Both the position numbers and the translations under genes were made by a program. Shown here piece after piece: positions 1-10,745 of a DNA stretch of 64,000 bases. Origin of the DNA: Cheiracanthium punctorium (lineage: Eukaryota; Arthropoda; Arachnida; Araneae; Cheiracanthiidae). The notes beneath the pieces were generated by a model. It searched no databases. It was not told the DNA's origin and saw only the letters and a list, made by a program, of their open reading frames with translations. The stretch covers positions 558,001-622,000 of the forward strand of contig JAWZYV010016004.1 in assembly GCA_038373885.1 (NCBI GenBank). Reading direction: 5' to 3'. Numbering within the stretch: the stretch's first letter is position 1; the number at the start of each line of letters is the position of its first letter.

Positions 1-415
1 TCCATTTTGCTATAACTCGCCACATGACGGCGCTGTAGCAAATCATTACTTTAATTAACCATTAGATGGCCCTGCAGTGTATCACTTCTTGACTGTGCGA
101 ATGATCGCTATGAAAATAGGTATACATAGATATTTGAACACGGGGAAGAGTTTGGCACGATCCATTTTCCTATAACTTGACACTAGATGTCGCGTCAACA
201 CATGAACTTCAAGACTATTCAGCCGATCGTCATGAAAATTCGTATACATCGATATCTGAATGCGAAGAATATTTTTGCCGTATCCGTTTTGCTAAAACTC
301 GCCACTAGATTGTGCTACGCCGCATCGCCTTCTGCACCGTAAAAACGATTGCCTTGAAATTCAGTATGCATGATTATTGAACACAATATAACGCGATATC
401 CATTTTGCTATATCT
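1..415 (+). repeat. Diverged tandem units inside the Helitron
   Basis: Four units start with TCCATTTTGCTATAACTC or close variants at about 1, 161, 283 and 399, the last one short. Shared blocks per unit are the start, a piece like GCCACTAGATG, then ATGAAAAT followed by GTATACAT and a GATATTTGAA-like block. Spacing is about 160, 122 and 116 bases, so units differ by indels. They look like old internal duplications of the transposon body. Confidence 0.7.
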
Positions 416-472
416 CTTTATTACAATAAATAGTAATCACAACAAATATTAATATCAAAAAGTCCATTCATT

Positions 473-501
473 CCCGTGCGAAGAACGGGTACATCAGCTA
501 G
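473..501 (+). other. Helitron terminal hairpin and CTAG end
   Basis: CCCGTGC (473-479) pairs with GAACGGG (483-489) around a GAA loop, with one mismatch (G478 against A484). CTAG follows at 498-501, and the insertion-site T is 502. The mismatch suggests an old copy. Confidence 0.75.
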
Positions 502-586
502 TATCATATAAATAAATAATTTTAGTGCATTACAACACATCCCCTTTCACATAAAGTGCACGATGTAATTAATGTGTAACCTCAAC

Positions 587-885
587 ATGTTGGAGCAATT
601 CTTCAAGCCAAAACTGAGAAGTGGTAAGATTGTAGAAATCGTTGTTGTCCACCCTTTTGTGTTCCAACAGGGAGGAGCACCACCCCATTTCGTCCTGATT
701 TCTTGAGACTACCTCTATCATGCTTCCTGGCAGATAGATTGGCCGGATCTAGCCAAGAATGTGGGGGTCCACGGTTACCATATTTGATCCCTATATACGC
801 AGCAGTGAACATCTTAAACAAGAGATTACAGAATCAAGGACGTAGCACCAGCTATGCTGTGCCATGTTTTTCAGGTCACAGTGTG
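587..885 (+). pseudogene. Mariner/Tc1-type transposase fragment, frameshifted
   Basis: Reading from the ATG at 587 gives about 40 codons that include FQQGGAPPHF, close to the FQQDGAPPH block that carries the second catalytic Asp of mariner-like DDE/D transposases. Here that Asp is Gly, and a stop follows at about 709. After frame changes, the DNA from about 720 still reads like the next conserved stretch: LPGR, IGR, then the block normally written WPPRSPDLTP, here decayed to GGPRLPYLIP. The N-terminal half, with the helix-turn-helix and first Asp, is missing. It is a dead fragment. The exact subfamily cannot be told by eye, and no terminal inverted repeats were found around it. Confidence 0.65.
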
Positions 886-981
886 ACGCGGGGTACTGTG
901 CCGAAATTTTTAAGCACAACACTTTCAAATGTACTCAAAGTAAATCAAAGTAAATCTCGATATGATAAATGTAATTTATGG

Positions 982-1013
<32 letters not shown>
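982..1013 (+). repeat. Poly(A) tract, 32 A
   Basis: An uninterrupted run of 32 A. It could be a microsatellite or a retroposon tail. The sequence just upstream carries the transposase fragment rather than a recognisable LINE or SINE, so I leave its origin open. Confidence 0.9.
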
Positions 1014-1014
<1 letters not shown>

Positions 1015-3270
1015 GTGATTATCAACAAGAATGTGTAGCTATTTTATAATTGCCCTGGATTTTAATGATGATTTTTTTATTAATTCATTTCAAAGAAAAA
1101 AAGTCTAATATTTAGTGTTGTTTTCTTTAATTTTAATTTTTATATAAATTTTAAGAAGAAAAATTTATAATTTAAATTTTACTTTACTTTAAACATTTCT
1201 TTAAATATTTTTATTGTACTTATTACTTGCTTTTGCGAAGTTTTAGAAATTGCATTTCAGCTTTTAGACAGCTTAATTATTGTTATGTTAAAATCATAAC
1301 AGAGCTTTAAATTAGAAACATATCGATTGTCAAATGACAGTGCATTTCTAATTTTACAAGATCTCGAACGATGTTTTAATATTCAATAAGACTTACTGAA
1401 GTGATATCTATTTGTTTAATCTTAGCAAAGATATATTGACAGACATTAATATCATCAGCTTTAGCGGATATTGATTTTTCAATAAATGTTCATCGATCCT
1501 GAACATTGAAATTTTCATCATGTCACGGAAAATAATCATAAAACGACTTAATAATAACAGTACTGAAGTGATATCTTTATGTCCTCGATAAAAGGAGAAA
1601 TTAATGTGAGGAAATTTGACCAGTCCGGAAATTTATATTTAGTTCTTGTTCTTTCGGTAGTATTTGAGCGCCGTATGTTTTCGAAAAAAATCTAATCCGT
1701 GTATAAGTCACATGTGTGTTTTCAAAGAATTCACTTAAAATTCAAAACTCGTATACAAGCCGTTGACGTGGTCTGTAAGTATGTCGATGAAGCCAGCAAC
1801 CATCGTTGTTGTGTTCAAGTAACATAAAAAGTAAAAATCCTGATAGTGTGGGTGCACCAGTAACTGTCATTTTGCCAGATGATTTATTGTGATAAGTTTT
1901 TATTCCAGAACTTTAATCAAATGAGTCTACACATTTTGCATCTTCGAATTTATGGGATTGGGTTACCTACAGGAGGCTCTAGATATCAAGAATTGTGCTT
2001 TTAAACTCAGCGCTAAAAAATCTGATTTTCAGTAATTACCTTAATGATGAAATTAAGATAAGCACACTGCACTCTCAACCTGTTTATAGTTAAAGCATGT
2101 ATTTTTTAGAAATTAATTTAAAATGAATTGTACCAGATAATAGTACATAAAATAAGTCTGTAAAGTTGTTTTTAATAAAAAAATTCATTTATTTATTTTA
2201 GATGGAATATCAATCACTGAGTATTAAAAGGAATCCCACCAATGACACTCATGTTTACTATTGGTGTTTCAGATAGGCTCGTGATAATCGCATAAAATGT
2301 CTAGTATCATGTCGGATATTGGTTCTGACGTGCATCCAATACGGGTTTTCATACTTTACAGTGTTTTTATTCTGAATGATACTTGAAATTATTTTATTGT
2401 TTCATAATGTATAAAGCTTATAGTAACACAACGTAAAAAGGTTATTTTTTTTTAAAAAATGTTTAAAGATAAAAAATTCGGCAACAGCAATTAAAAATTT
2501 TAATTGCAACGGAAGTGCATTTGTTTTGTGCAATGTATGCAAAGGTATTAAGCCTCGAAGGGAGTAAGGATGTGTATAAAATTTTTAAAGGAAATAACAA
2601 GGAACTGCATATAACTATTCAAATGTTGTTAGTTTATAAAATGCAGATGAGGCAAGTTCACCATCATTCTTAAAAAAGGCAATATTATGGTCTGACTTCA
2701 GGTGTTGCAATATCAAATGGATTGAAAAAGTATTTATGAACAAAAGATGAAAAAAGGAAGATGTTAGAAAATGAGCAGCATAAATCAAAAAAAGAAATTC
2801 AAGAATTTTACTGAGTGTACGTTCCAGAGTTAGAGCGTGTGAGAAAAAGAAAAAAAAATACTTATACTATAACCTTGGAAAAAATATTTCAAAAGAATTT
2901 TATATAAATAAAAGTACTATTTAGTAAAAGGGTATTCTTCAAAAAATTGTGGAAAATAAGTATGCTTGGTCAAAGAAAGCAGGAACTGCGCTTGCAAAGG
3001 CTCTATATTTTTATTGACTAATAGATATGACTGTAAGCAAATCATTTTTACAGTTAGCAGTATCATTGTAAAAAAATAAGGATGTTTTCTAAGTATATGA
3101 AATATCTAATGTGAAGCATTTGAAAAGTTGATTTAGTTTTGCTAGACAAAATATTACCTCCACATTCCCAATCAATGTTTTTAATTACATTGGTATATTT
3201 TTGTAACAATAGCTCACATAAATTGAAAAATAATTCTTTTCATTTTATTTCCATCCTTGTAATACTCTCT
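1014..3270. other. AT-rich stretch with no assignable gene
   Basis: Very AT-rich with many stops in all frames. I see no SINE, terminal repeat pair or conserved transposase motif. A lysine-rich stretch around 2820-2935 faintly recalls the N-terminus of pogo-type transposases but is broken by stops and not convincing. Confidence 0.6.
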
Positions 3271-3274
3271 TCAA

Positions 3275-3565
3275 ACTTTTAATATTATGCGAAAGCGACA
3301 TTTTTATTATTCTAAATTTATTGGAAATTGAGTTTTGAATTGAGTTTAAATATTTAGAAAAATGTTTGAGAATGCTATGGAATGTTCCAAGATGTCATGG
3401 GAAGCCCCAAAAAATTTTGGACTTTGATCTTAATTTCGGCAGATTTTCGTTGACTGAATGCTTGAACTGTCCCGCATCTCTTTCTCATCAACGTGATCGA
3501 TTGAGTTTGTCCTAGGGAAATTCAGGATTTGATCCAGCAGTTTTCAAGATTGTCTGTGTTCTAAT
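3275..3565 (+). repeat. Unnamed diverged repeat R1, copy 1
   Basis: The block from about 3358 (AATGTTTGAGAATGCTATGG) to about 3560 (CAAGATTGTCTGTG) is matched by the next unit from about 3650 and, more weakly, by 8735-8900. Shared landmarks in order are AATGTTCCAAGATGTC, GACTGAATGCTTGAACTG, CCCGCATCTCTTTCTCATC, GTTTGTCCTAGGGAA and CAGTTTTCAAGATTGTCTG. It is not recognisably coding, and I do not recognise the family. Confidence 0.6.
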
Positions 3566-3569
3566 GTGT

Positions 3570-4285
3570 TCAAAAATATTTTATCGTGCTCCTGCAATGA
3601 AAATTCGTTGAAAGAGTTTGGGATTTTGAATCATATTTAAGTATTGGGGAAAATGTTTGGGAATGCTAGAGAATGTTCCAAGATGTCTTGTAATGTCCTA
3701 GAAGATTCTCTACTTAGATTTCAATTTCAGCAGGTTTTCGCTGACTGCATATTTCAACTGTCCCGCATCTCTTTCTCATCAGCGCGATCGGTCGTGTTTG
3801 TCCAACACCCTCCAGATATAGAAAGCCTTACAACTGAAGTTTTGATCTGATCACTAGATCTTCTTATATCACGTCATCATAGTTTTACTCACAGTTTTGT
3901 TACTCATAAAATATATCTATTTAAAATTTATGGTGAATTTTCTCACACAAAAAACTTTTAATGATTTAAGATAAAAAATTAATATTACGAAAAATGACAA
4001 TTTTTAACAATCACTAATTGTATAGATCACAATAAATTATTTTGTATCAGAAAGGTATTTTGATTTTTATCTTTAAGATATTTTCTAATATTTGTAGCAA
4101 CCACCAGAAATTTTAAATAATGTTATTTTTGAAGATACAACCGTGATGTCGTCATTTAAGAAGATCTAGTGATTACGTCAAAGCTTCAGTTGTTAGGCCT
4201 TCTACATCTAGAAGGTGTTGGTTTGTCCTGGGGAAGTACAGGATTTGATTTCTTTGACAGTTTTCAAGATTGTCTGTGGGCATTT
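3570..4285 (+). repeat. Repeat R1, copy 2, split by a MITE
   Basis: This is the second unit of the tandem pair. It matches copy 1 up to GTGTTTGT (ending 3801), is interrupted by the 420-bp element at 3802-4221, and resumes at TTTGTCCTGGGGAAG (4222) through the CAAGATTGTCTGTG block near 4275. Copy 1 supplies the uninterrupted sequence and so acts as an empty-site control. The open frame at 3644-3850 runs across the junction and is an accident. Confidence 0.65.
3802..4221. mobile_element. 420-bp MITE with ~75-bp terminal inverted repeats
   Basis: The left end CCAACACCCTCCAGATATAG and the right end (reverse complement CCAACACCTTCTAGATGTAG) match over about 75 bp, including CACTAGATCTTCTTA in both arms. 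The centre is non-coding and AT-rich. Flanks carry TTTGT on both sides (3797-3801, 4222-4226). With the ends moved one base in, a 7-bp duplication GTTTGTC also fits, so duplication length is 5 or 7. The superfamily is uncertain because neither the termini nor the ambiguous duplication is diagnostic. No transposase is present, so it would need a transposase supplied in trans. Confidence 0.8.
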
Positions 4286-4289
4286 AAGA

Positions 4290-4814
4290 CAATTTCGTAT
4301 CAAAAAGTAAAGAATTCGAAATAATGGCTAGTGTAAATACGGAATATTCTTATATGTTCGACCCAAAAAATGTATTATTATGTTTACATAACCATCGTAT
4401 CCAAAATAAGTCTTATTAATGTGCAAATAATGGGCACCATTCCTTCTATATAAAAGGCACAGTTCAAATATGTATTTCTGCCCTACACTAAAAAGCTTAT
4501 AGTCTAGTCCAATTTCAGCGGTTGTTTTTGCAAAATGATTCTTGTGTTCTGGATAACCTCCTGTAATCTGAACAATAAAAGGAACGTTAGGACCAAATGT
4601 GGGATAACTTTTCTCCCTAACTCTTTCACTTTTCTTTGCCGCGAAAAATTATAATGACGTATTACCTTGCAACCATGTTGGCTGGAAACGAAAGAATGAT
4701 GAAATTTGCTCTATGATGGCAATCAGATGAATGGTACATAAATCTATATGAAAGACAGTGTTCAAATGTGTATTATTTACCTATGGGCTAAAAAACCCCT
4801 AAACTGATTTCATG
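4290..4814. other. Unassigned AT-rich stretch
   Basis: No coding potential, SINE head or inverted repeat recognised between the R1 copy and the Tc1-type fragment. Confidence 0.5.
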
Positions 4815-5191
4815 ATACCATGTCTTTAATTTAAAAAATGGTTTTATTTAAAAGACGTCCTCTAGTACTATTTATTTTATTCACTGACTTGATTAATTTG
4901 TACATGAAATTAGCTTTCCTTGGAATATTTATACAATAGGTGTTCAAATTATTAAACAGAGTACTACTTATATGTTTATATTTTCTAGTTTAAGTTAATT
5001 GTTTTAGCGAAACCAGGTTTTGTAGTATTTCTTTTGAGAGTATTATATTTATATCATAAAAATAAGATATTACGTAAATGTATCTCATTTCTTGTGTAAC
5101 AGTAATATTTACAAGTACTGAAAGTCTTATGAACATAATCTTAGTATTTGGTTGTGGCACCCTTTGGTGCAATTACAGCCTTTATTTGGAG
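4815..5191 (-). pseudogene. Tc1-type transposon 3' end, copy A
   Basis: On the minus strand the segment begins inside the extreme C-terminus of a Tc1-type transposase, reading LQIKAVIAPKGATTKY and then stop (about 5192-5147). This is the usual ending of that family (AVIAAKGG then TKY). About 330 bp of 3' non-coding sequence follows, down to a TA at 4816-4817 that would fit a Tc1/mariner target dinucleotide. The rest of the transposase is missing. The segment matches 11301-11677 over its full 377 bp with few differences. The open frame at 4990-5172 lies in the 3' non-coding part and is not meaningful. Confidence 0.7.
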
Positions 5192-7110
5192 GATTTTCAT
5201 GATGATTAGTATTAATAGTATATTTTGTTTCCAGGATACTAAAATCTGTATGTCGTCATGCATATGAAAATTTTATTCAATGTGCTTTACTCTGTATAAA
5301 TTACTTAAAGAATTAATGAAAAGATATAATGTAGTTTTTAAATATCTAGTCTAATCGTTTCAATGCCCATTCAAGACAAAGTGTCTTTACGAAGAGTATG
5401 AAAATTTGAATAATACTTTTAAGTATAATTTACTGCTTGAATAGTATAAATCATAACTACTGAAAAACACACATTTTCAGTGAATTAGGAAAGGCGTAGT
5501 GTGTGAAAAAAATAATTTCAAGTAAAAATGCGGAAATAGTAGTAAATGAGCTGGAAAATAAATCATTCACTGACGACGCTACAAACTAAGTACTGTATAG
5601 TACTGTATTTTATCAAATGAATAAAGACAATCATTCCCAATTTAATTGATTGAGCTTTGTAAGTAAAATATCAGTAAAAAATAATTTACAACTTTTAAAA
5701 TATGTTGCATTTTTATCTAGATTGCTATATTATTAAGTACTTTTAGTAATCCTGAAATTATAGTTTGCGAAAATTCCGGTAAAAAATATTTGTGTCATTG
5801 CAGGAGCAAAATCTAATTAGTCAAAAAATACTCACTTTAAATATTTGAAGTTCAGTATATATTCAGTAATATTTTTAATCTAAAAATTTTATTTATTGTA
5901 TAGTAAATTAATCATTCCGTATTCTCATTTCAGTTTGTTAACTATGCATTAATAGCTGTTTATGAAATTTTAATATATTCAAACAATTTTCAAGTTACTT
6001 AGTCATTAGATACTAGTTACAAATAGCTATATTTTGAGCAAAACTCATAATCACGTTTCTTAAAATGAATTTTTTTAGTACAAAATTTGTCATTCTTAGA
6101 CGTTTTTTTAAGAGTCAATTTTTTTTTAATTTATTAATCGAGTGAACATCCAAAAAAACCTGCAAATAAAGAGACATAACAAATTTTGATTGCACTTATA
6201 CCAATTTGATCAATTTCTGAGGATATTATCAATGAGAAAATACCGAAAATTTTCAATCCTTATGGGAACATTTTAATATGAGAACATTAATAAGCTATTT
6301 TACTATTCACTATTGAACTATTCACATTAGCACCATACTTTCAATTAGACAAAATTTCTATTGGTTTTACTTGTATGCGAAAAATTTTATATAAGTGAAA
6401 AATAGACAAAATTTTATGATATCCTTATATACAAAAACATTCTAATTAGGAAAATGGAATCCTTTGAATAAGTCATTTTTAAAAAATTTCATTTTTTAAA
6501 CATTAATGAGGTTTTCAAAATTCAAAAATCATTTTTTGGGGGAAAGTACTTCTTTTTTGAGCTTAAGATTGCGATAAAAATATATTATCAATGGGTATAC
6601 ACATACATGTATATATATAGAACATGTAGACACTATGAAGCACTCATAATAATTAAATAAGAAAAGATAAATGGGAAAGCAAAAAATGAATGTAAACAGA
6701 TATGTAGTATAAAATAACAAGAATAGAAACACAAAACTAATGAAAATATGAATATATATATATATATATATATTGTATGTGTGGGTTTTATACATTTGTT
6801 TCATCATTTCCCATCATTTTGGCTTAATGAACATTTAGTTATCTTATTTTAGTTTTACCGTTTATTAAATTTCTTACTTTGTGTAGTTGTAAATTCTTTG
6901 AAAAACTATGCGAACAGAATCACTTACATATATATATTTACCCTCTTTTTATTTTAATCATTGTAAGATGTAATAAAGTATAAAAATACTTTCTAAAAAA
7001 ATTTATAGCTTTAAAAAATTGTAATGAAGTAATTCTAATAAAGCTTAGCAATTTTAATAAAGCTCATTCTAATAAATCTTTCGTAAACATTTTTTGTGTG
7101 AAACTCTGAA
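5192..7110. other. Unassigned AT-rich stretch
   Basis: No gene-like signal. The only structured part is the (TA)n tract at 6752-6773. Confidence 0.55.
6752..6773. repeat. (TA)n microsatellite
   Basis: About 11 uninterrupted TA dinucleotides. Confidence 0.9.
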
Positions 7111-8595
7111 AAATTGAAAGTAAAACAACAATTCCTGTTCTATCAAGGATTTTTTTTAAATCTAGACAAAGTACAACATATCTTGCATGCTAAGAGGAGC
7201 GTAAAATATTTCTTGCCTCCAATATCCTCCACTTTCAAACTATACCTCTGGGGGTGCCAATCCAGATGCAAGGTCTATGATCTAGAATTAGCTTAAAATT
7301 TGGAGACCACTGACAGAGACAACGTTGGTCTGTCTAACAGGCACTCCCATAATTTAACGGCCAGCATCTATAACCCTCGTAGCAGTCAAACCTACAGCAG
7401 CTGACTCTGCCATTCGAAAGAAAATTGCAGCATAATAATAAAAATTATTAGCATAGTAATAACCTTCACGCATTTTTCCGTAGAGTTCTGAAGCGTAATA
7501 ATATTTCTTTTTATCGCGCACTTAGTTTTGTATTTAAGAACTGTCCCTCAGTTATTGGAAAACTCTTTGAAGTCGAACAACTAAGCAAATATTACATTTA
7601 CCCTTACGCAGTTTTCTGTGAATGATTTAGGCCGTACTTCGTCGAGTAACTGAATATTTTTGTAAATGGAGTCACCAAATTTTTTTCACGTGTTTCTTAT
7701 TCAATTATATAGCTTCTTATGAAATTATAGCATAAAAAGCAACTGCATGTCCTTAAAAAATTTTCTAACTGAAAGTATAATGAAATGTAACTGAAAGACA
7801 AAGCTTAAGGTGCCTGATCAAAGAGTTCGAAATACTCGATTTCGCAATATAAATTCATGGTAATTATTCGAAGATAACAGAAAAATTATGGTACTGTTTT
7901 ATTTTGGAATTCCTCTTTCTTCAATAAAAACAGTAAATAAAACATTTTTTTAAAAAGAATTCTTTGTAAACTTTCAAAAGATAACTTAAATCACCGTCTA
8001 TAGCTAAATGTTCTTATGTTCTTTCTTTGATTGATTTTTCTTCAGACCTTTAATAATAGCGTTTCCTGCTTTTCGAGAAAGAAGAAAATTGCTCTACAAT
8101 GAACAGAAATACAACAGTAAATGCATGTATTTAAAATTACACATTGATTACAAAGTACAGTAAATTTACTTCAGTTATATAAATGCCATCGATTTCTTTA
8201 ACATATAAAATCTGAAACAATTCTTATCAACATCGCCAATCGATATATGCCTATTTATTATTCCAGCAAATAACAAAAACAAACTTTGCTTGGAAAGATA
8301 ATTTTCGCTTACGAAGTCTCTCTAGACGTTGACTAAAGCTAACAAAGTTTCGTTTACATTCGCGAATGCAAACTACTTTTTGTTCCTTCACCTGCAACTA
8401 AACTCTTTCAATTTGTTTAATTGAGATTTATTCTAACCTTTTGGCATTTCAGCAGCTTTTCTGGGGGAACTTCTATTTAAATGTGTCCCAGATTCACAGG
8501 TAAAGGTATTACAAAATTCGAACACTTTTCTTTAATAAGACTCTAGTTAAAAAAATTAAAATCTTTGTAAAAAACACATATAAGATGTTATAGGT
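7111..8595. other. Mostly unassigned; weak repeat traces
   Basis: No convincing gene. The segment 7300-7430 is more GC-rich and could be a worn piece of transposon coding sequence, but I cannot align it by eye to a known motif. Blocks near 7505-7570 and 8355-8385 (GTTTACATTCGCGAATGCA) resemble the inverted-repeat element at 57569-58326 and may be relics of that family. Confidence 0.35.
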
Positions 8596-8599
8596 AAGA

Positions 8600-8645
8600 G
8601 GATACGCACGTTTCAGCCAAAAATTGTTTTGGCCTTCATCAGTCC
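8600..8645 (-). ncRNA. Hammerhead-ribozyme-like stem-loop 1
   Basis: On the minus strand the order is CTGATGA (8642-8636), a helix made by GCCAAAA and TTTTGGC, then GAAAC (8614-8610). These are the two conserved core strands of a hammerhead ribozyme flanking helix II. GAAAC is followed by GTGCGTA, which can form the 2-bp helix III typical of small type I hammerheads and supplies a GUA cleavage triplet. TCC after it can pair with GGA just before CTGATGA as a 3-bp helix I. Helix I is very short, so activity is doubtful; it may be a decayed copy. Small type I hammerheads are known in Penelope-like and other retroelements, but no reverse transcriptase is visible nearby. Confidence 0.35.
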
Positions 8646-8734
8646 AAGCCCTTCGACGCAAGCAACACGAGGCGTTTTTTACTTCTGACTACTTATATGT
8701 TATAATGGGAATCAAGTCAAGTGCAATCACTTTG

Positions 8735-8900
8735 GAGAAAGTTTGAGAATGATATCGAATATTATAAGATTTCCTAGAATATCCTAAAATGTTCTGGAAG
8801 TTTGAAAAACATTTTTTCACCGAAGTTATATTTGAATTGCAGCAAATTGTTTTTCTCAAAATCGTGTTTGATCGAGGTTCTCCCAAGGAAAGTTAGCAAT
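8735..8900 (+). repeat. Repeat R1, copy 3 (diverged)
   Basis: GTTTGAGAATGATATCGAA, then TTTCTCAAAATCGTGTTTGA and GGTTCTCCCAAGGAAAG follow the same order and spacing as the R1 units at 3.3-4.3 kb, at lower identity. This makes R1 a dispersed family rather than a single local duplication. Confidence 0.5.
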
Positions 8901-9039
8901 TTGCTCTCTTTGGATGAATAATTTTAGTTTGTTTTTTAGGATTTTTCAAAAAACACTAGAAATCTGACTTAAACAATTAAAAACTCCGCGATCTCTCAAA
9001 GTAGTGTCCTATGAAAAAAAAAAAAAAAGTAATCTTTGT

Positions 9040-9090
9040 AAGCGTGTAATCTTTACGCGCGTAAAACTAAGCGTGTAATCTTTACGCGCG
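9040..9090 (+). repeat. Short direct repeat, CpG-containing
   Basis: A 22-bp block starting AAGCGTGTAATC and ending TTTACGCGCG occurs at 9040-9061 and again at 9069-9090, seven bases apart. The second copy ends directly before the left inverted repeat at 9092. Confidence 0.8.
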
Positions 9091-9525
9091 ATTGAAGTAA
9101 AACTTCTTTGACGTTTACGATAAATATCACTGAAATTATTAAACTTTAACTTAAAATAAATATCATATTATAATTTAATTATATTTATTATTCATGTACT
9201 TTACAAAATTTATATAAATGTAATATTCATATTATTCATTGGAAATAGGAACTTGAATGTCATCATAATATTTTAAGTATGAAATTACAGGTTTGCGTTA
9301 ACTATACTGTGAAACATAAATTTTACTCTCTAAATTTGCTAACTTTCTTGAAAATACAGCATCTATCGTTGTACCGAAACGCGTTGTTCATTGAAGTCGA
9401 GAAGTATTCATAGTTAGATCCAATTTTTCTTTTTAAAAATCAGCTGACGGCTGAGATTCTTGGTAGCGAAAATTAACATTAAAATCTCCAGTAAGAATCA
9501 CCGATAATTCATGATAATTATTTAG

Positions 9526-10260
9526 AATCCAGGAAGTATCCATGTTGTAGTATTATTCTTTAACTCTTTTCTTATACCATTGTTCCGTCGGGAGTGTGGG
9601 TTTGAATGGGAGGAATGTCCATAGTCTAGTATTATACTTTAACTCTGTTCTTTAACTGATGTTTTCCTCTGATTGTTGGGTTCGAATGTATGTAGTGTAA
9701 TTTTTTGTGTGTGTGTGTTTTTCTATCACAGTAGTCTTAAGCGCTGATTTCGTCTGCTGGTAGGTTTCGTATTATTTATCTGTATCCGTGTTTTTAAATT
9801 GTAGGTTCTATTTATTGTTTGGGAATGATTGCAGCCAGGGTCCGTTTCTTTGTGGTGTTCCATCCCCGTGTTAAACCGTTGCTCCGTCTTGAGGTTGGGT
9901 TAGAATCCACGGAGTGTCCATTTGTTATTCTTTTATTTTGATCTTAAACCCTTTGCAGCCAGTTTTTGTTTCTTTGTGGTGTTACATACCCGTGTTCTTA
10001 AACCGTTGTTCCGTCTGGATATCGGGTTCGCATCCAGGAAGTGTCCGTGTTGAACTATCATTCTTTCACTGTTTTCTTAAAACGTTTTCCGGCAGGTTTG
10101 AATCGGGAGAATGTCTATGTTGTGGTATTTTTCTTTAACTGTGTTCCTAAACCGGTGTTTTTTTTTTGCGGTTGGTATGGAATGCACGTAGGGTATATTA
10201 TTGCATTTTTCTAAGGCAGTATTCTAGCCTTTGTTTTCCTCTGCTGTTTTTGCTCGAAGT
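9526..10260 (+). repeat. Degenerate minisatellite, unit about 79 bp
   Basis: Units recur at about 9526, 9604, 9681, 9904, 10031, 10099 and 10178. Each follows the order GAATCCAGGAAGTGTCC, GTTGTAGTATTATTCTTTAAC, GTTCTTAAACC, GTTGTTCCGTCTG, GTTGGGTT. The middle of the array (9690-9900) is more diverged and contains a short (GT)n. The frame at 9914-10138 is a consequence of repeat periodicity, not a gene. Confidence 0.75.
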
Positions 10261-10459
10261 ATTATTCTGTTTAAAAATTTACATTTGGCTCATTATTATA
10301 AATAACTCAAAAACACATCAGCAATATTAAAAGATTACAGATTATTTAAGTATAGACAAACAATATTTATGTATCATGGCAACCAATCATGTCAAGTTTT
10401 TACTCATAATTCCATTAAATATTGTATTAATGACATTGAAAACATGTGAGTAGAGCAAC

Positions 10460-10745
10460 GGAATGCACCATAGTGCCATTTTCTGTATTCGGTGCGTAGG
10501 CCTTGTTTATCGGAGGGGACGGGTCGGGTCGCCGCCTGTAACAACAGTGAGAGACAGTCAGCAGGATCGCCGCCTGTTCAGCGAAAGACGTCACACAGTG
10601 GCTCTGACAAGAGCCGGTCCACTTATCCACTGAACAGGGTCATCAGACAAGATCTTGCTTCAAAACAGGTAGGGAGTAATGTCGACGCGCAGGGAGCACA
10701 GTCGACGTTCTCAGGAACGAACGCCCGAGAGCTGTTCTGCAAATA
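10460..10745 (+). promoter_or_regulatory. Isolated CpG-rich patch; possible 5' exon or promoter
   Basis: About 20 CpG dinucleotides fall in roughly 260 bp, in a neighbourhood that has almost none, with clear GC enrichment. The patch holds AACAG followed by GTAGGG at 10664-10674, an acceptable splice-donor context (GT at 10669-10670). It also holds two related blocks, CGCCGCCTGTAACAACAG and CGCCGCCTGTTCAGCG. A non-AUG-initiated open frame spans 10492-10746 but has no recognisable domain. A non-coding first exon or promoter, or a GC-rich transposon piece, would all fit. I cannot identify a downstream exon. Confidence 0.3.

Larger units (their letters stand above)
1..501 (+). mobile_element. Helitron, 3' portion (5' end outside window)
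   Basis: The right edge has the signature of a Helitron 3' terminus: an imperfect GC-rich hairpin at 473-489 followed eight bases later by CTAG (498-501), with T as the next base. Helitrons are rolling-circle DNA transposons that insert between A and T without target duplication and end in CTRR after a short hairpin. The body visible here is non-coding and made mostly of diverged tandem units, as is common in non-autonomous Helitrons. The 5' TC end lies upstream of the window, so total length is unknown. Orientation is plus because the hairpin/CTAG end is on the right. Family assignment rests on the terminus alone; no Rep/helicase coding sequence is visible. Confidence 0.75.

Noticed and set aside
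2820..2935. Possible pogo-type transposase N-terminus (lysine-rich then STI-like residues)
   Set aside because: Frequent stops and too short; the match relies on AT-rich codons (Lys, Ile, Tyr).
7300..7430. Tc1-type helix-turn-helix remnant
   Set aside because: GC-richer and partly open, but no alignable motif by eye.
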